From Mycobacterium sp. (lineage in GTDB: Bacteria; Actinomycetota; Actinomycetes; Mycobacteriales; Mycobacteriaceae): a DNA stretch of 64,000 nt. Both the position numbers and the translations under genes were made by a program. Below the pieces are notes generated by a model that was not told the DNA's origin, searched no databases, and worked only from the letters and a program-made list of their open reading frames with translations. This document shows, in pieces, positions 27,288 through 36,015 of this stretch. Where the stretch lies: assembly GCA_016197405.1 (NCBI GenBank), contig JACPVR010000007.1, forward strand, positions 124,001 through 188,000. Direction: 5' to 3'. The first letter of the stretch is position 1. Every line of letters starts with the position of its first letter.

Positions 27288-27728
27288 GTGCCTTCGACGA
27301 CAGATCTCGACAGCGGGTCCGGCCTCACCGAAGTGTTCTTCGCCGCCGGTCGCTGGTGGACCGACGCGCTGTGCTCGGGCCTGATCGATTCCGACGTCAA
27401 TACCCTTGAGGGATGGCGTGTTCTGGGTGCGCTGCGCAGCGGCGACGGGTACACCATGAGCGATATCTCCGCCGCCATGGCCATCCCGCCGCCGACACTG
27501 ACCAGGATCGTCGACAAGCTCGTCGACGGCGGGTTCGTGTTGCGTCGCGTCGATGCCGCCGACCGGCGGCGGGTCCTGATCTATCTCTCCGCACGCGGGA
27601 AGACCAAGGCGCGCAAGATCAATCGGCAAGAGGCGTTGCTCAAGTCGACGCTGATAGCGGAGCTGGGTGAGGACACCGCCGTCGGTCTGATCAGGACACT
27701 CTCGCGGATCGGTGATCTGCCGCTATGA
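27288..27728 (+). CDS. MarR-family regulator of the nitrile island
   Basis: A 146-residue MarR protein. The winged helix-turn-helix is YTMSDISAAMAIPPPTLTRI (about residues 53-72), followed by the wing LVDGGFVLRRVDAADRRRV. The GTG at 27288 is preceded by GCAGGAG. In R. rhodochrous J1 a MarR-like protein (NhhD) and an AmiC-like protein (NhhC) are regulators of the high-molecular-mass nitrile hydratase. The same pair sits here, downstream of the enzyme genes. It probably controls the divergent nthB and cbtB promoters. Confidence 0.82.
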   Translation: MPSTTDLDSGSGLTEVFFAAGRWWTDALCSGLIDSDVNTLEGWRVLGALRSGDGYTMSDISAAMAIPPPTLTRIVDKLVDGGFVLRRVDAADRRRVLIYLSARGKTKARKINRQEALLKSTLIAELGEDTAVGLIRTLSRIGDLPL

Positions 27729-27805
27729 GCGCTCGGATCGCAACATTTTCACGACGAGAACAACGACGCAATCCAGTAGTAACGGGCTAGGAACACGATC
27801 GACCC

Positions 27806-28903
27806 GTGGACGACATGGTGTTAGTACGCAGCGGCGATGCCCGGCGCCGTAGCACCGTCGATGTCGCCCTGGTCATTCCGCGCAGTGGATCTGCCGGGAT
27901 CTACGGCCCGTCCTGCGAGGCGTGTGCGCAGCTGGCGATCGCCGACCTGAACGCCACCACGGGTCTGCTGGGCCGTCAGGTGCGGCTCATCCCGGTCGAC
28001 GGTAGCCGGGCGCCCGGACAGGTGGCCGCCGATATCGCCGCCCTCATCGATGCCGGCGCCATCGACGCGGTGACCGGTTGGCACATCTCGCCGGTGCGCC
28101 AGGCCATCGCACGTGTCACCGGCAACCGGGTCCCGTATGTCTATGGACCGCTCTATGAGGGCGGCGAGCGGACACCGGGTCTGTTCCTCACCGGCGAGAC
28201 CCCGTCACGGCAGTTGCTGCCGGCGATGGACTGGATGGAGTCGGAGTACGGAATCGATCGCTGGCTGCTGATCGGCAACGACTACGTGTGGCCACGACAG
28301 ACCGGAGCGGCCGCGCGCAATCACGCCCGTGACCGGGGCTCGCCGTTGATCGGCGAGGTCTACGTCCCGTTGGGGACACAGGACTTCAGCGCCGCCATCA
28401 GGCAGGTCGAGGAGACCTCGGCCACCGGGGTCCTGCTGCTGTTGGTGGGCGGCGACGGCGTCGCGTTCAACCGGCAGTTCGCCACGACAGGGCTGGCCGG
28501 CGCCGTCCCGCGGCTGAGCCCGCACGTCGAGGAGAACATGCTGATGGCCAGCGGCAGCGACGCCAACCACGGACTGTTCGCCGCGGCAGGCTATTTCGAG
28601 GCGCTCAACACCACCTCCAGCCTGGCCTTCGCGGCGCACTACTACTCGACGTTCGGCCCGGCAGCGCCCGCGCTCAACAGCATCGGCGAATCCTGTTACG
28701 AGGCCATCGCACTGCTGATCGCGTTGGCTGAGCGGGCGGGCTCGCTGGAGATCTGCGACCTGACCACCGCGGCCGAACGGCTCACCTACGTGAGCCCGCG
28801 CGGCGAGGTCTCGATGCGCGGCAACCATCTGACGCAGGACGTCTATGTCGCCGAGGCCAAGAACCTGGACTTCGAGATTCGCGCGCGCATCTCGGCCGCC
28901 TGA
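27806..28903 (+). CDS. AmiC-like amide-sensing / substrate-binding protein
   Basis: A 365-residue type-I periplasmic-binding-fold protein of the AmiC / urea-amide ABC-binding family (PF13433-like). It has no signal peptide, so it should be cytoplasmic, as AmiC is. The opening VDVALVIPRSGSAGIYGPSC and the hinge segment SEYGIDRWLLIGNDYVWPRQ are typical of short-chain amide sensors. Together with the MarR gene 77 bases upstream it matches the NhhC-NhhD pair of nitrile hydratase clusters. It likely senses an amide product and modulates transcription through a partner. The GTG at 27806 could be replaced by the ATG at 27815. Confidence 0.8.
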   Translation: MDDMVLVRSGDARRRSTVDVALVIPRSGSAGIYGPSCEACAQLAIADLNATTGLLGRQVRLIPVDGSRAPGQVAADIAALIDAGAIDAVTGWHISPVRQAIARVTGNRVPYVYGPLYEGGERTPGLFLTGETPSRQLLPAMDWMESEYGIDRWLLIGNDYVWPRQTGAAARNHARDRGSPLIGEVYVPLGTQDFSAAIRQVEETSATGVLLLLVGGDGVAFNRQFATTGLAGAVPRLSPHVEENMLMASGSDANHGLFAAAGYFEALNTTSSLAFAAHYYSTFGPAAPALNSIGESCYEAIALLIALAERAGSLEICDLTTAAERLTYVSPRGEVSMRGNHLTQDVYVAEAKNLDFEIRARISAA

Positions 28904-28996
28904 GACCCGAGCCGCGCTTCGGCTTTACATTTCGCCCGCAAGTTGCCACGTACGGGTTCCGTAACCGACCGACTACCCATTTGTTACTGTTCGGTA

Positions 28997-30313
28997 ATGA
29001 ATCGGGTCGGGGTGGTCCGCGGGTGGACGCTGCTCATGTGCATCTTCAGTTGTGTGGCAATTGGTTTCGCGCCCGATGTGCATGCCGACGACTGGTATCC
29101 GTACTACAACGAAGACGAATACACGCAGTTCTACACGCCACCGAATCCGTTGCCGCCGGGTCAGCCCGGTGACCTGGTTCGCACCGAACCGTCCCGGTTG
29201 GTGCTCGAGCCCTCTGGTGCGCTCGGCGCCATCATGGCCACCGGTACCCGCATCATGTACCGCAGCACCGACGCCAACGGCAACCCCGACGTCGTCACCG
29301 GAACCTACTTCGAGCCATACAACGACTGGCCCGGCAAGGGGCCGCGGCCGCTGATCGTTTACGGCCCCGGCACACAGGGACAGGGCGATCAGTGCGCGCC
29401 GTCGCGGCAGTTCAACCAGGGCATCCACTGGGCGCCGTACCTCGATTTCGGGTTCAACTACGAGGAGCTCTTCGTCGCAACGATGGTGGCCCGCGGTTTC
29501 GCCATCGTGATGACCGACTACGAGGGCCTGGGCACCATCGGGGTCACCCACACCTACGTCAACCGGCTCTCCGAGGGACATGCCATGCTCGACGCCGCCC
29601 GCGCCGCGCGACTGTTGCCGGGCACCTCGCTGACCCCCGGTGGGCCGTCGGCGCTGTGGGGTTACTCCCAAGGCGGCGGAGCGGCGGCCTCGGCCGCCGA
29701 GCTCGCGCCCAGTTACGCGCCCGAACTCGATATCGTCGGCGCCTACGCCGGTGCGCCGCCGGCCAACCTCGCCGAGCTGATGCCCTACGCGGATGGCAGC
29801 GCGCTGGTCGGCGTCGTCGGCTATGCGCTCAACAGCGTCATCCAGTCCTACCCGGAGGCCGAGCCGCTGATCCGCTCCAAGCTGACACCGCGCGGCGAGG
29901 ATCTGCTGGCGAAGGTCAAAGAGCAGTGCATCGGCGAGACGGCCATCAAATTCATGTTCCGGCATCTACAGCCGTACTTCACCGAGCCGATCGACGAGCT
30001 GATGGCCGAGCCGACGTTCAAAGGCCTGTTCGACCTGCAACGCATTGGCACCCTGCGGCCCAGCGCGCCGGTACTGATCAACAGCAACCGCTACGACCCG
30101 CTGGTGCCGTGGACGGCGGCCAACCAGATGGGCCGGGACTGGTGCGACAAGGGTGCTGACGTGGAGTTCCGCACCAACGAGCAGCCGCCGTTCCTGAACA
30201 AGGCCGTCGTCAACCACGCGCTGCCGATGCTCGTCGACGGTGAACCGGCGATGCAGTGGATCGCCGCGCGATTCAACGGCGAACCCACGACGCCGAACTG
30301 TGGCCAGTTCTAG
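28997..30313 (+). CDS. Secreted lipase/triacylglycerol esterase (secretory lipase family)
   Basis: A 438-residue exported alpha/beta hydrolase of the fungal-type secretory lipase (LIP) family. The signal peptide is cut after about residue 30 (DVHA-DDW). LWGYSQGGGAA (near residue 220) is the nucleophile elbow, and NSNRYDPLVPW and NHALPM provide plausible Asp and His partners. I chose the ATG at 28997; an upstream in-frame start at 28943 would spoil the signal peptide. It lies 93 bases after the AmiC-like gene and 19 bases before tmk. It is not obviously part of the nitrile pathway. Confidence 0.82.
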   Translation: MNRVGVVRGWTLLMCIFSCVAIGFAPDVHADDWYPYYNEDEYTQFYTPPNPLPPGQPGDLVRTEPSRLVLEPSGALGAIMATGTRIMYRSTDANGNPDVVTGTYFEPYNDWPGKGPRPLIVYGPGTQGQGDQCAPSRQFNQGIHWAPYLDFGFNYEELFVATMVARGFAIVMTDYEGLGTIGVTHTYVNRLSEGHAMLDAARAARLLPGTSLTPGGPSALWGYSQGGGAAASAAELAPSYAPELDIVGAYAGAPPANLAELMPYADGSALVGVVGYALNSVIQSYPEAEPLIRSKLTPRGEDLLAKVKEQCIGETAIKFMFRHLQPYFTEPIDELMAEPTFKGLFDLQRIGTLRPSAPVLINSNRYDPLVPWTAANQMGRDWCDKGADVEFRTNEQPPFLNKAVVNHALPMLVDGEPAMQWIAARFNGEPTTPNCGQF

Positions 30314-30332
30314 ATCTGGGTAGGCTGCGGCC

Positions 30333-30965
30333 GTGCTGATGGTGATCGAGGGACTCGACGGCGCAGGTAAGCGCACACTCACCGAGGGTCTGCGCGCCGA
30401 GCTGCTGGCCGCCGGGAAGTCGGTGGCCACCCTGGCTTTCCCGCGCTACGGCGTATCGGTGCCCGCCGATGTGGCCGCCGAGGCCCTGCACGGTGAACAT
30501 GGCGACCTGGCCGATTCGGTGTACGCCATGGCGATGTTGTTCGCGCTGGACCGGGCCGGCGCCGTCGACGAGCTCACCGAACTGCGCGCTGGGCACGATG
30601 TCGTCATCCTGGATCGCTACGTCGCCTCGAATGCGGCCTACAGCGCTGCCCGGCTGCACCAGGGCGCCGGGGGCGAGGTGGTGGACTGGGTGTACCGGCT
30701 GGAATACCGTCGACTGGGCTTGCCTATGCCGGATTATCAAGTCCTGCTTGATGTTTCGGTGGAGCTCGCGGGTCAGCGGGCGCGCAGCCGGGCCGAGCAG
30801 GACGCCACAAGGGCCCGGGACGCCTATGAACGCGACGACGGGTTGCAGCAGCGAACCGGCGCCGTCTATGCCGAACTGGCCGCCGCCGACTGGGGTGGGA
30901 AGTGGTTCGTCGCGGGCCCGGACACCCGGGCCGAGGACCTCATTTCGGCGATTTCTGTCGGCTAA
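30333..30965 (+). CDS. tmk: Thymidylate kinase
   Basis: A 210-residue dTMP kinase of the mycobacterial type (Rv3247c). The P-loop EGLDGAGKRTL is at residues 6-16, the DRY segment LDRYVASNAAYSAAR near residue 92, and the LID region SRAEQDATRARDAYER near residue 150. It phosphorylates dTMP to dTDP for DNA synthesis. The GTG at 30333 begins MLMVIEGLDG, as in the M. tuberculosis enzyme. It precedes mtrA as usual, with its normal upstream neighbour ahcY now 8 kb away because of the nitrile island. Confidence 0.93.
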   Translation: MLMVIEGLDGAGKRTLTEGLRAELLAAGKSVATLAFPRYGVSVPADVAAEALHGEHGDLADSVYAMAMLFALDRAGAVDELTELRAGHDVVILDRYVASNAAYSAARLHQGAGGEVVDWVYRLEYRRLGLPMPDYQVLLDVSVELAGQRARSRAEQDATRARDAYERDDGLQQRTGAVYAELAAADWGGKWFVAGPDTRAEDLISAISVG

Positions 30966-31035
30966 TACACGACAACCTCACAAGACACGCGTGTGGCACC
31001 CGGGATTTATCACGATTCGGTGACACCATGGATCC

Positions 31036-31713
31036 ATGAGGCAAAGGATTCTTGTCGTTGACGACGACGCATCGCTGGCCGAGATGCTCACCATCGTTTT
31101 GCGTGGGGAGGGTTTCGACACCGCGGTGATCGGCGACGGCACCCAGGCCCTGACCGCCGTGCGCGAATTGCGGCCCGACCTGGTGCTGCTGGATTTGATG
31201 TTGCCCGGCATGAACGGTATCGACGTGTGCCGGGTGCTGCGTGCGGACTCCGGTGTGCCCATCGTGATGCTCACCGCCAAGACCGACACGGTCGACGTGG
31301 TGCTGGGCCTGGAGTCCGGTGCCGACGACTACGTCATGAAGCCGTTCAAGCCCAAAGAGCTGGTGGCCCGTGTGCGCGCCCGGCTGCGCCGCAACGACGA
31401 CGAGCCCGCCGAGATGCTCTCGATCGCCGATATCGACATCGACGTGCCGGCGCACAAGGTGACCCGCAACGGTGAGCAGATCTCGCTGACACCGTTGGAG
31501 TTCGACCTGCTGGTGGCGCTGGCACGCAAACCGCGCCAGGTGTTTACTCGTGATGTGCTGCTCGAGCAGGTTTGGGGCTACCGGCACCCGGCGGACACCC
31601 GTCTGGTGAACGTCCACGTCCAGCGGTTGCGCGCCAAGGTCGAGAAGGACCCGGAGAATCCGCAGGTTGTGCTGACCGTTCGGGGAGTGGGTTACAAGGC
31701 CGGACCTCCGTGA
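31036..31713 (+). CDS. mtrA: Response regulator MtrA
   Basis: A 225-residue OmpR/PhoB-type regulator nearly identical to M. tuberculosis MtrA. The receiver has the acidic pocket VVDDD, phosphoacceptor Asp53 in LLDLMLPGMNG, and the switch residues MLTAKTD and KPFKPKEL. The C-terminal winged helix has DVLLEQVWGYR and the recognition helix DTRLVNVHVQRLRAKVEKDP. It is essential and controls division, replication-linked and cell-wall hydrolase genes. The ATG at 31036 is chosen; the ATG at 31028 is out of frame and stops after three codons. mtrB follows after a repeat-containing spacer. Confidence 0.97.
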   Translation: MRQRILVVDDDASLAEMLTIVLRGEGFDTAVIGDGTQALTAVRELRPDLVLLDLMLPGMNGIDVCRVLRADSGVPIVMLTAKTDTVDVVLGLESGADDYVMKPFKPKELVARVRARLRRNDDEPAEMLSIADIDIDVPAHKVTRNGEQISLTPLEFDLLVALARKPRQVFTRDVLLEQVWGYRHPADTRLVNVHVQRLRAKVEKDPENPQVVLTVRGVGYKAGPP

Positions 31714-31786
31714 GCCAAGTGAGCGGAGCGAGCGCAGCGAGTGAGGGGAACGCGGCGAACGATCCGGCCCCCGTGAGCCAAGTGAG
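31708..31786 (+). repeat. Direct repeat in the mtrA-mtrB spacer
   Basis: CCGTGAGCCAAGTGAG occurs at 31708-31723 and again at 31771-31786. The first copy includes the mtrA stop codon, and bases before each copy are also similar, suggesting a local duplication of the mtrA 3' end. Between them are GAGCGnAGCGAG-type short repeats common in high-GC actinobacteria. Confidence 0.6.
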
Positions 31787-31801
31787 TGAGGCCGAAGCCT
31801 C

Positions 31802-33484
31802 GTGATCCTGCGCTCGAAGCGGCGTACCCGCGGTCGCTGGGGGCGAACAGGGCCCCTGGTGCGCGGTCTGAGTGCGCTGAGTCGAGCCGTCGGCGTGGTG
31901 TGGCGCCGCTCCCTGCAATTGCGGGTCGTGGTGCTGACGCTCGGGTTGTCGTTGGCCGTCATCATGGTGCTCGGTTTCGTGCTGACCAGTCAGATCACCG
32001 ATCGGGTGCTCGAGGTCAAGGTGCGCGCCGCCACCGAGGAGATCGAGCGTGCCCGCACCACCGTCAGCGGCATCGTCGGCGGCGAGGAGACCCGGTCGCT
32101 GGACTCCAGCCTGCAGCTGGCACGCAACACCTTGACCTCCAAGACCGGACCGTCGTCGGCCGCGGGGCTGGCGGGCACTTTCGACGCGGTACTGGTGGTT
32201 CCCGGCGACGGCCCACGCGCGGCCACAGCCGCCGGTCCGGTCGACCAGGTGCCGGGGGCGTTGCGCGATTTCGTCAAGGCCGGCCAGGTCAGCTACCAGT
32301 ACGCCGCGGTCAAGACCGACGGGTTCTCCGGTCCGGCGCTCATCATCGGCAGCCCGGCCTCATCGCAGACCACCAATCTCGAGCTCTATCTGATCTTCCC
32401 GCTGTCCAACGAGGAGAGCACCATCTCTCTGGTGCGCGGCACCATGGCCACCGGTGGCCTGGTGCTGCTGGTGTTGCTGGCCGGAATCGCGTTGCTGGTG
32501 TCACGACAGGTGGTGCTGCCGGTGCGCTCGGCGTCGCGTATCGCCGAGCGTTTCGCCGAAGGCCATCTGACCGAACGGATGCCGGTGCGCGGCGAAGACG
32601 ATATGGCGCGCCTGGCGGTGTCGTTCAACGATATGGCCGAAAGCCTGAGCCGCCAGATCACCCAGCTCGAAGAATTCGGAAACCTGCAGCGGCGCTTCAC
32701 CTCTGATGTCAGCCACGAGCTGCGCACCCCGCTGACGACGGTACGGATGGCCGCTGACCTCATCCACGATCACAGCGAGGAACTCGATCCCGCGCTGCGC
32801 CGGTCCACCGAGCTGATGGTCAACGAGCTCGACCGGTTCGAGACGCTGCTGGCCGACCTGCTGGAGATCTCCCGCCACGACGCCGGTGTCGCCGAGTTGT
32901 CGGTCGAGGCAGTCGATCTGCGCTCCACGGTCAACAGCGCGCTGGGCAATGTCGGGCATCTGGCCGATGACGCCGGGGTGGAACTGCTGGTGGACCTGCC
33001 CGGCGAAGACGTCATCGCCGAGGTGGATGCCCGCCGGGTGGAACGGATTCTGCGCAATCTGATCGCCAACGCCATCGACCATGCCGAGCGCAAGCCGGTG
33101 CGGATCAGGATGGCCGCCGACGAGGACACCGTCGCCGTGACGGTCCGCGACTACGGCGTCGGGTTGCGTCCCGGCGAGGAGAAGCTGGTGTTCAGCCGAT
33201 TCTGGCGATCCGATCCGTCCCGGGTGCGCCGCTCCGGGGGCACCGGGCTGGGACTGGCGATCAGCATCGAGGACGCCCGCCTGCACCAGGGCCGGCTCGA
33301 GGCCTGGGGTGAGCCGGGCAAGGGCGCCTGTTTCCGGCTGACTCTGCCGTTGGTGCGCGGGCACAAGGTGACCACCAGCCCGTTGCCGCTCAAACCCATC
33401 GGACCCGAACGCAAAGAACCCCGCGACCCGCGTATCGACGGGCGCGCCGTGCGCACCCGCGAACAGGTCGGGGAGATCGTGTGA
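31802..33484 (+). CDS. mtrB: Sensor histidine kinase MtrB
   Basis: A 560-residue membrane kinase partnering MtrA. Transmembrane helices lie near residues 38-60 and 212-232, enclosing an extracellular sensor domain. A HAMP linker follows ([20 protein letters not shown]). The dimerisation helix has His305 in [19 protein letters not shown]. The ATPase part shows the N box [13 protein letters not shown], then [20 protein letters not shown] and the G2 box [11 protein letters not shown]. The start GTG at 31802 lies 88 bases after mtrA. The stop overlaps the lpqB GTG by four bases (GTGA). Confidence 0.95.
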   Translation: MILRSKRRTRGRWGRTGPLVRGLSALSRAVGVVWRRSLQLRVVVLTLGLSLAVIMVLGFVLTSQITDRVLEVKVRAATEEIERARTTVSGIVGGEETRSLDSSLQLARNTLTSKTGPSSAAGLAGTFDAVLVVPGDGPRAATAAGPVDQVPGALRDFVKAGQVSYQYAAVKTDGFSGPALIIGSPASSQTTNLELYLIFPLSNEESTISLVRGTMATGGLVLLVLLAGIALLVSRQVVLPVRSASRIAERFAEGHLTERMPVRGEDDMARLAVSFNDMAESLSRQITQLEEFGNLQRRFTSDVSHELRTPLTTVRMAADLIHDHSEELDPALRRSTELMVNELDRFETLLADLLEISRHDAGVAELSVEAVDLRSTVNSALGNVGHLADDAGVELLVDLPGEDVIAEVDARRVERILRNLIANAIDHAERKPVRIRMAADEDTVAVTVRDYGVGLRPGEEKLVFSRFWRSDPSRVRRSGGTGLGLAISIEDARLHQGRLEAWGEPGKGACFRLTLPLVRGHKVTTSPLPLKPIGPERKEPRDPRIDGRAVRTREQVGEIV

Positions 33485-35238
33485 AGCGGCTTTTGCGCAC
33501 ACTGCTGATACTGGTGGCAGTGCTGACGCTGCTGGTCGGTTGCGCCGGCGTGCCGAATTCCTCGGCGCCACAAGCCATCGGGACCGTCGACCGGCCCGCA
33601 CCGCCGAGTCTGCCCAAACCCACGCCGGGGATGGATCCCGATGTGCTGCTGCGTGAATTCCTCAAGGCCACCGCCGATCCGGCCAACCGGCACCTGGCGG
33701 CGCGGCAATTCCTCACCGAGTCGGCCTCGGCCAACTGGGATGATGCCGGTGGCTCGTTGCTGATCGACCGGGTGGTGTTCGTCGAAACCCGAAGCGCGGA
33801 ACGGGTTTCGGTGACGATGCGGGCCGACATCCTGGGTTCGCTGTCCGATCTGGGAGTTTTCGAGACCGCTGAGGGTGCGCTACCCGATCCCGGTGCCATC
33901 GAACTCGTCAAGACCCCCGACGGCTGGCGTATCGACCGGCTGCCCAACGGGGTTTTCCTGGACTGGCAGCAGTTTCAGGAGACCTACAAGCGGCACACGC
34001 TCTATTTCGTCGACCCCACCGGCAAGACCACGGTGCCCGATCCGCGCTATCTGGCCGTCTCCGATCCCGACCAGCTGGCCACCGAGCTGGTGTCCAAGCT
34101 GATTGCCGGGCCGCGTCCGGAAATGGCGAATGCCGTGCGCAACATGGCCGGTGCGCCGCTTCGTCTGCGCGGTCCGGTGACCCGTGCCGACGGCGGCAAG
34201 ACCGGTGTGGGCCGCGGTTACGGCGGTGCCCGGGTCGAGCTGGAGAGTCTGTCGACGACCGACCCGCACAGCCGGCAATTGCTTGCCGCGCAGATCATCT
34301 GGACGCTGGCCCGCAGCGATATCAAGGGTCCCTACGTCATCGACGCCGACGGTGCCGCACTCGACGACCGGTTCGCCGAAGGCTGGGAGACCACCGACGT
34401 GGCGGCCACGGATCCCGGTGCCGCCGACGGTGCCTCCGCCGGGCTGCACGTGCTGCTGGGCTGATCACTGTTCTTCCTGGACGGCCAGCGCTCCACCCGG
34501 GTGCCGGGGCAGTTCGGTCAGATGCCCGATCAGCGCTCGGCGGCGCTGTCGCGAGACGGCCACCAGGTCGCCTCGGTGGCGGCCAAACAGCCTGACGGTA
34601 TGGCGTTGTGGATCGGGGCCAACGGCGAGAACGCGGTGGAATCCACCGACGGGCGCAGCCTGTCGCGCCCGACCTGGGCGCTGGACAACGCGGTGTGGGT
34701 CGTCGTCGACGCCAACAACGTGCTGCGGGTCATCACCGAGGCGGCATCGGGTCAGCCCGCTCGGATCCCGGTCGATTCGACCGCGGTGTCGGCGAAATTC
34801 CCCGGGGCGATCGCCGAACTCCAGCTGTCCCGCGACGGCACCCGCGCCGCGATGGTCATCGACGGCCGGGTGGTGCTGGCCGGTGTCGAGCAGACACCGG
34901 GCGGTGAGTTCGCGCTGACCTACCCGCGCCGGCTGGGCTTCGGACTGGGATCTTCGGTGGTGTCACTGTCCTGGCGCACCGGCGACGACATCGTCGTGAC
35001 CCGAAACGATCCGGCTCACCCGATCGCCTACGTCAACCTCGACGGCGTGAATTCCGATGGGCCGGGCCGCAATCTGACGATGCCGGTGACCACGGTGGCT
35101 GCCAGCCCGTCGACGGTGTACGTCGCCGACCAGCGCGGGGTATTACAACTGTCGGGCTCCGGCGCCGAAGACGATCAGTCCTGGGCCGACGTGCGGCCGT
35201 TCATCGCCGCCGGTGCGGTACCCGTACTGCCGGGGTGA
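33481..35238 (+). pseudogene. lpqB: Lipoprotein LpqB with an in-frame TGA (interrupted)
   Basis: The reading frame from GTG 33481 to the stop at 35238 spans 586 codons including an internal TGA at 34462-34464, fitting the ~583-residue LpqB. LpqB is the surface lipoprotein that binds the MtrB sensor domain. The N-terminus has a lipoprotein signal with lipobox LLVGC (Cys near residue 21), then a GerMN-like region and a C-terminal beta-propeller-like domain. Frame and similarity continue straight across the TGA (LHVLLG, stop, SLFFLDGQ). A single base change (for example GGA to TGA) or a sequencing error explains it; readthrough is less likely. GTG 34501 could restart the C-terminal part, but without a signal peptide. 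It overlaps mtrB by 4 bases. Confidence 0.85.
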
Positions 35239-35283
35239 ATTGTCGGCATCGTTGCCGTGGGCTAGCTTTCGTTCTCGGAGAGC

Positions 35284-35315
35284 CGGGGAGGTGCCATTGA
35301 GGTGGCACCTCCCCG
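35284..35315 (+). terminator. Hairpin terminator downstream of lpqB
   Basis: A 12-bp perfect stem (35285-35296 with 35303-35314), extendable by one C-G pair, with a 6-base loop, lies 46 bases after the lpqB stop. It separates the MtrAB-LpqB operon from the inserted ESX toxin module. Confidence 0.7.
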
Positions 35316-35412
35316 CGAACTTTCCGCAGAGGTTGCACGCTCGCCGATGCTTCGGCCTCCCCGCGGGGATGGGTGAATTGTGGCGGGCGGGGCGCAGTAT
35401 TAGCTTTGAGGC

Positions 35413-35724
35413 ATGGGGGAGCCCGGGAAGCTCAATATCGATCCCGCCGTATTGGCCGGGGCGTGTGAGGCACTCTCGGGTGCGGCCGAGCAGTTGCTGC
35501 GCGAGCTGAAATCGCTCGACGGCACCGTTACCGGGATGCTGGCCAATTGGCAGGGGTCCGCCGGTGGAGCTTACGGCGACGTGTGGCGACAGTGGCATAC
35601 CGGAGCCGACGAGGTCGAGGTCGCCCTCGCAGCAATGGCGAAACTGCTGGGTGAGGCCGGTAAGGCGTATGCCGCGGGTGAACAACGGTCGGCGGGAGAT
35701 CTGGGGAGTCTGGCCAATGGCTGA
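35413..35724 (+). CDS. WXG100 protein, EsxF-like
   Basis: A 103-residue WXG100 protein, the same length as EsxF, the first gene of the M. tuberculosis esxF-esxE-cpnT operon. Trp46-Gln-Gly48 forms the helical hairpin turn. The C-terminal YAAGE (Tyr86 to Glu90) fits the YxxxD/E export signal of type VII secretion. The ATG at 35413 begins MGEPGKLNIDP; no ribosome-binding site at good spacing is visible, and the transcript may be nearly leaderless. It overlaps the next gene by 8 bases. It likely dimerises with that EsxE-like partner for export of the toxin. Confidence 0.88.
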   Translation: MGEPGKLNIDPAVLAGACEALSGAAEQLLRELKSLDGTVTGMLANWQGSAGGAYGDVWRQWHTGADEVEVALAAMAKLLGEAGKAYAAGEQRSAGDLGSLANG

Positions 35725-36007
35725 CGCCTATTCAGTCGATCCGGAAGCACTCTCCGACGCGCTGGAACGGATGACACGTTTTCAGCAGTTGTCGGCTGCG
35801 TTGCTGCAGGAAATCGACTCGGTGGTGAAGAACCTGCACATCAGCTGGGAAGGCGAGGGCGCCGCGGCGCATGCTCAGGCGCACGCGCGCTGGAAGCACG
35901 GCGCAACCGTGATGGACGAAGCGCTCAAGAGTCTGCACCGATCCGGCACGGACGCGCACCACAACTACACCGAGGCGATGAAGGCCAACCAGAAGATGTG
36001 GTCCTAG
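35717..36007 (+). CDS. WXG100 protein, EsxE-like
   Basis: A 96-residue WXG100 protein resembling EsxE (SWEGEGAAAHAQAHARW here; Trp44-Glu-Gly46 is the hairpin turn). Its C-terminus HHNYTEAMKANQKMWS also matches the EsxE end. The ATG at 35717 overlaps the upstream WXG100 gene by 8 bases, and the toxin gene starts 8 bases after the stop, so the three are translated together. Predicted role: heterodimer with the EsxF-like protein that delivers or exposes the CpnT-like toxin through an ESX system. No ESX core genes are in this window, so secretion would rely on a system elsewhere. Confidence 0.87.
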   Translation: MADAYSVDPEALSDALERMTRFQQLSAALLQEIDSVVKNLHISWEGEGAAAHAQAHARWKHGATVMDEALKSLHRSGTDAHHNYTEAMKANQKMWS

Positions 36008-36015
36008 GACGCTTC

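Noticed and set aside
28910..28924. Short hairpin after the AmiC-like gene as a terminator
   Set aside because: AGCCG/CGGCT is only 5 bp with a broken T-run; too weak to claim.
34462..34464. Programmed TGA recoding (selenocysteine) in lpqB
   Set aside because: LpqB is not a redox protein, the position is not a cysteine in the family as far as I know, and no SECIS-like hairpin directly after the codon is apparent. A point mutation or base-call error is simpler.
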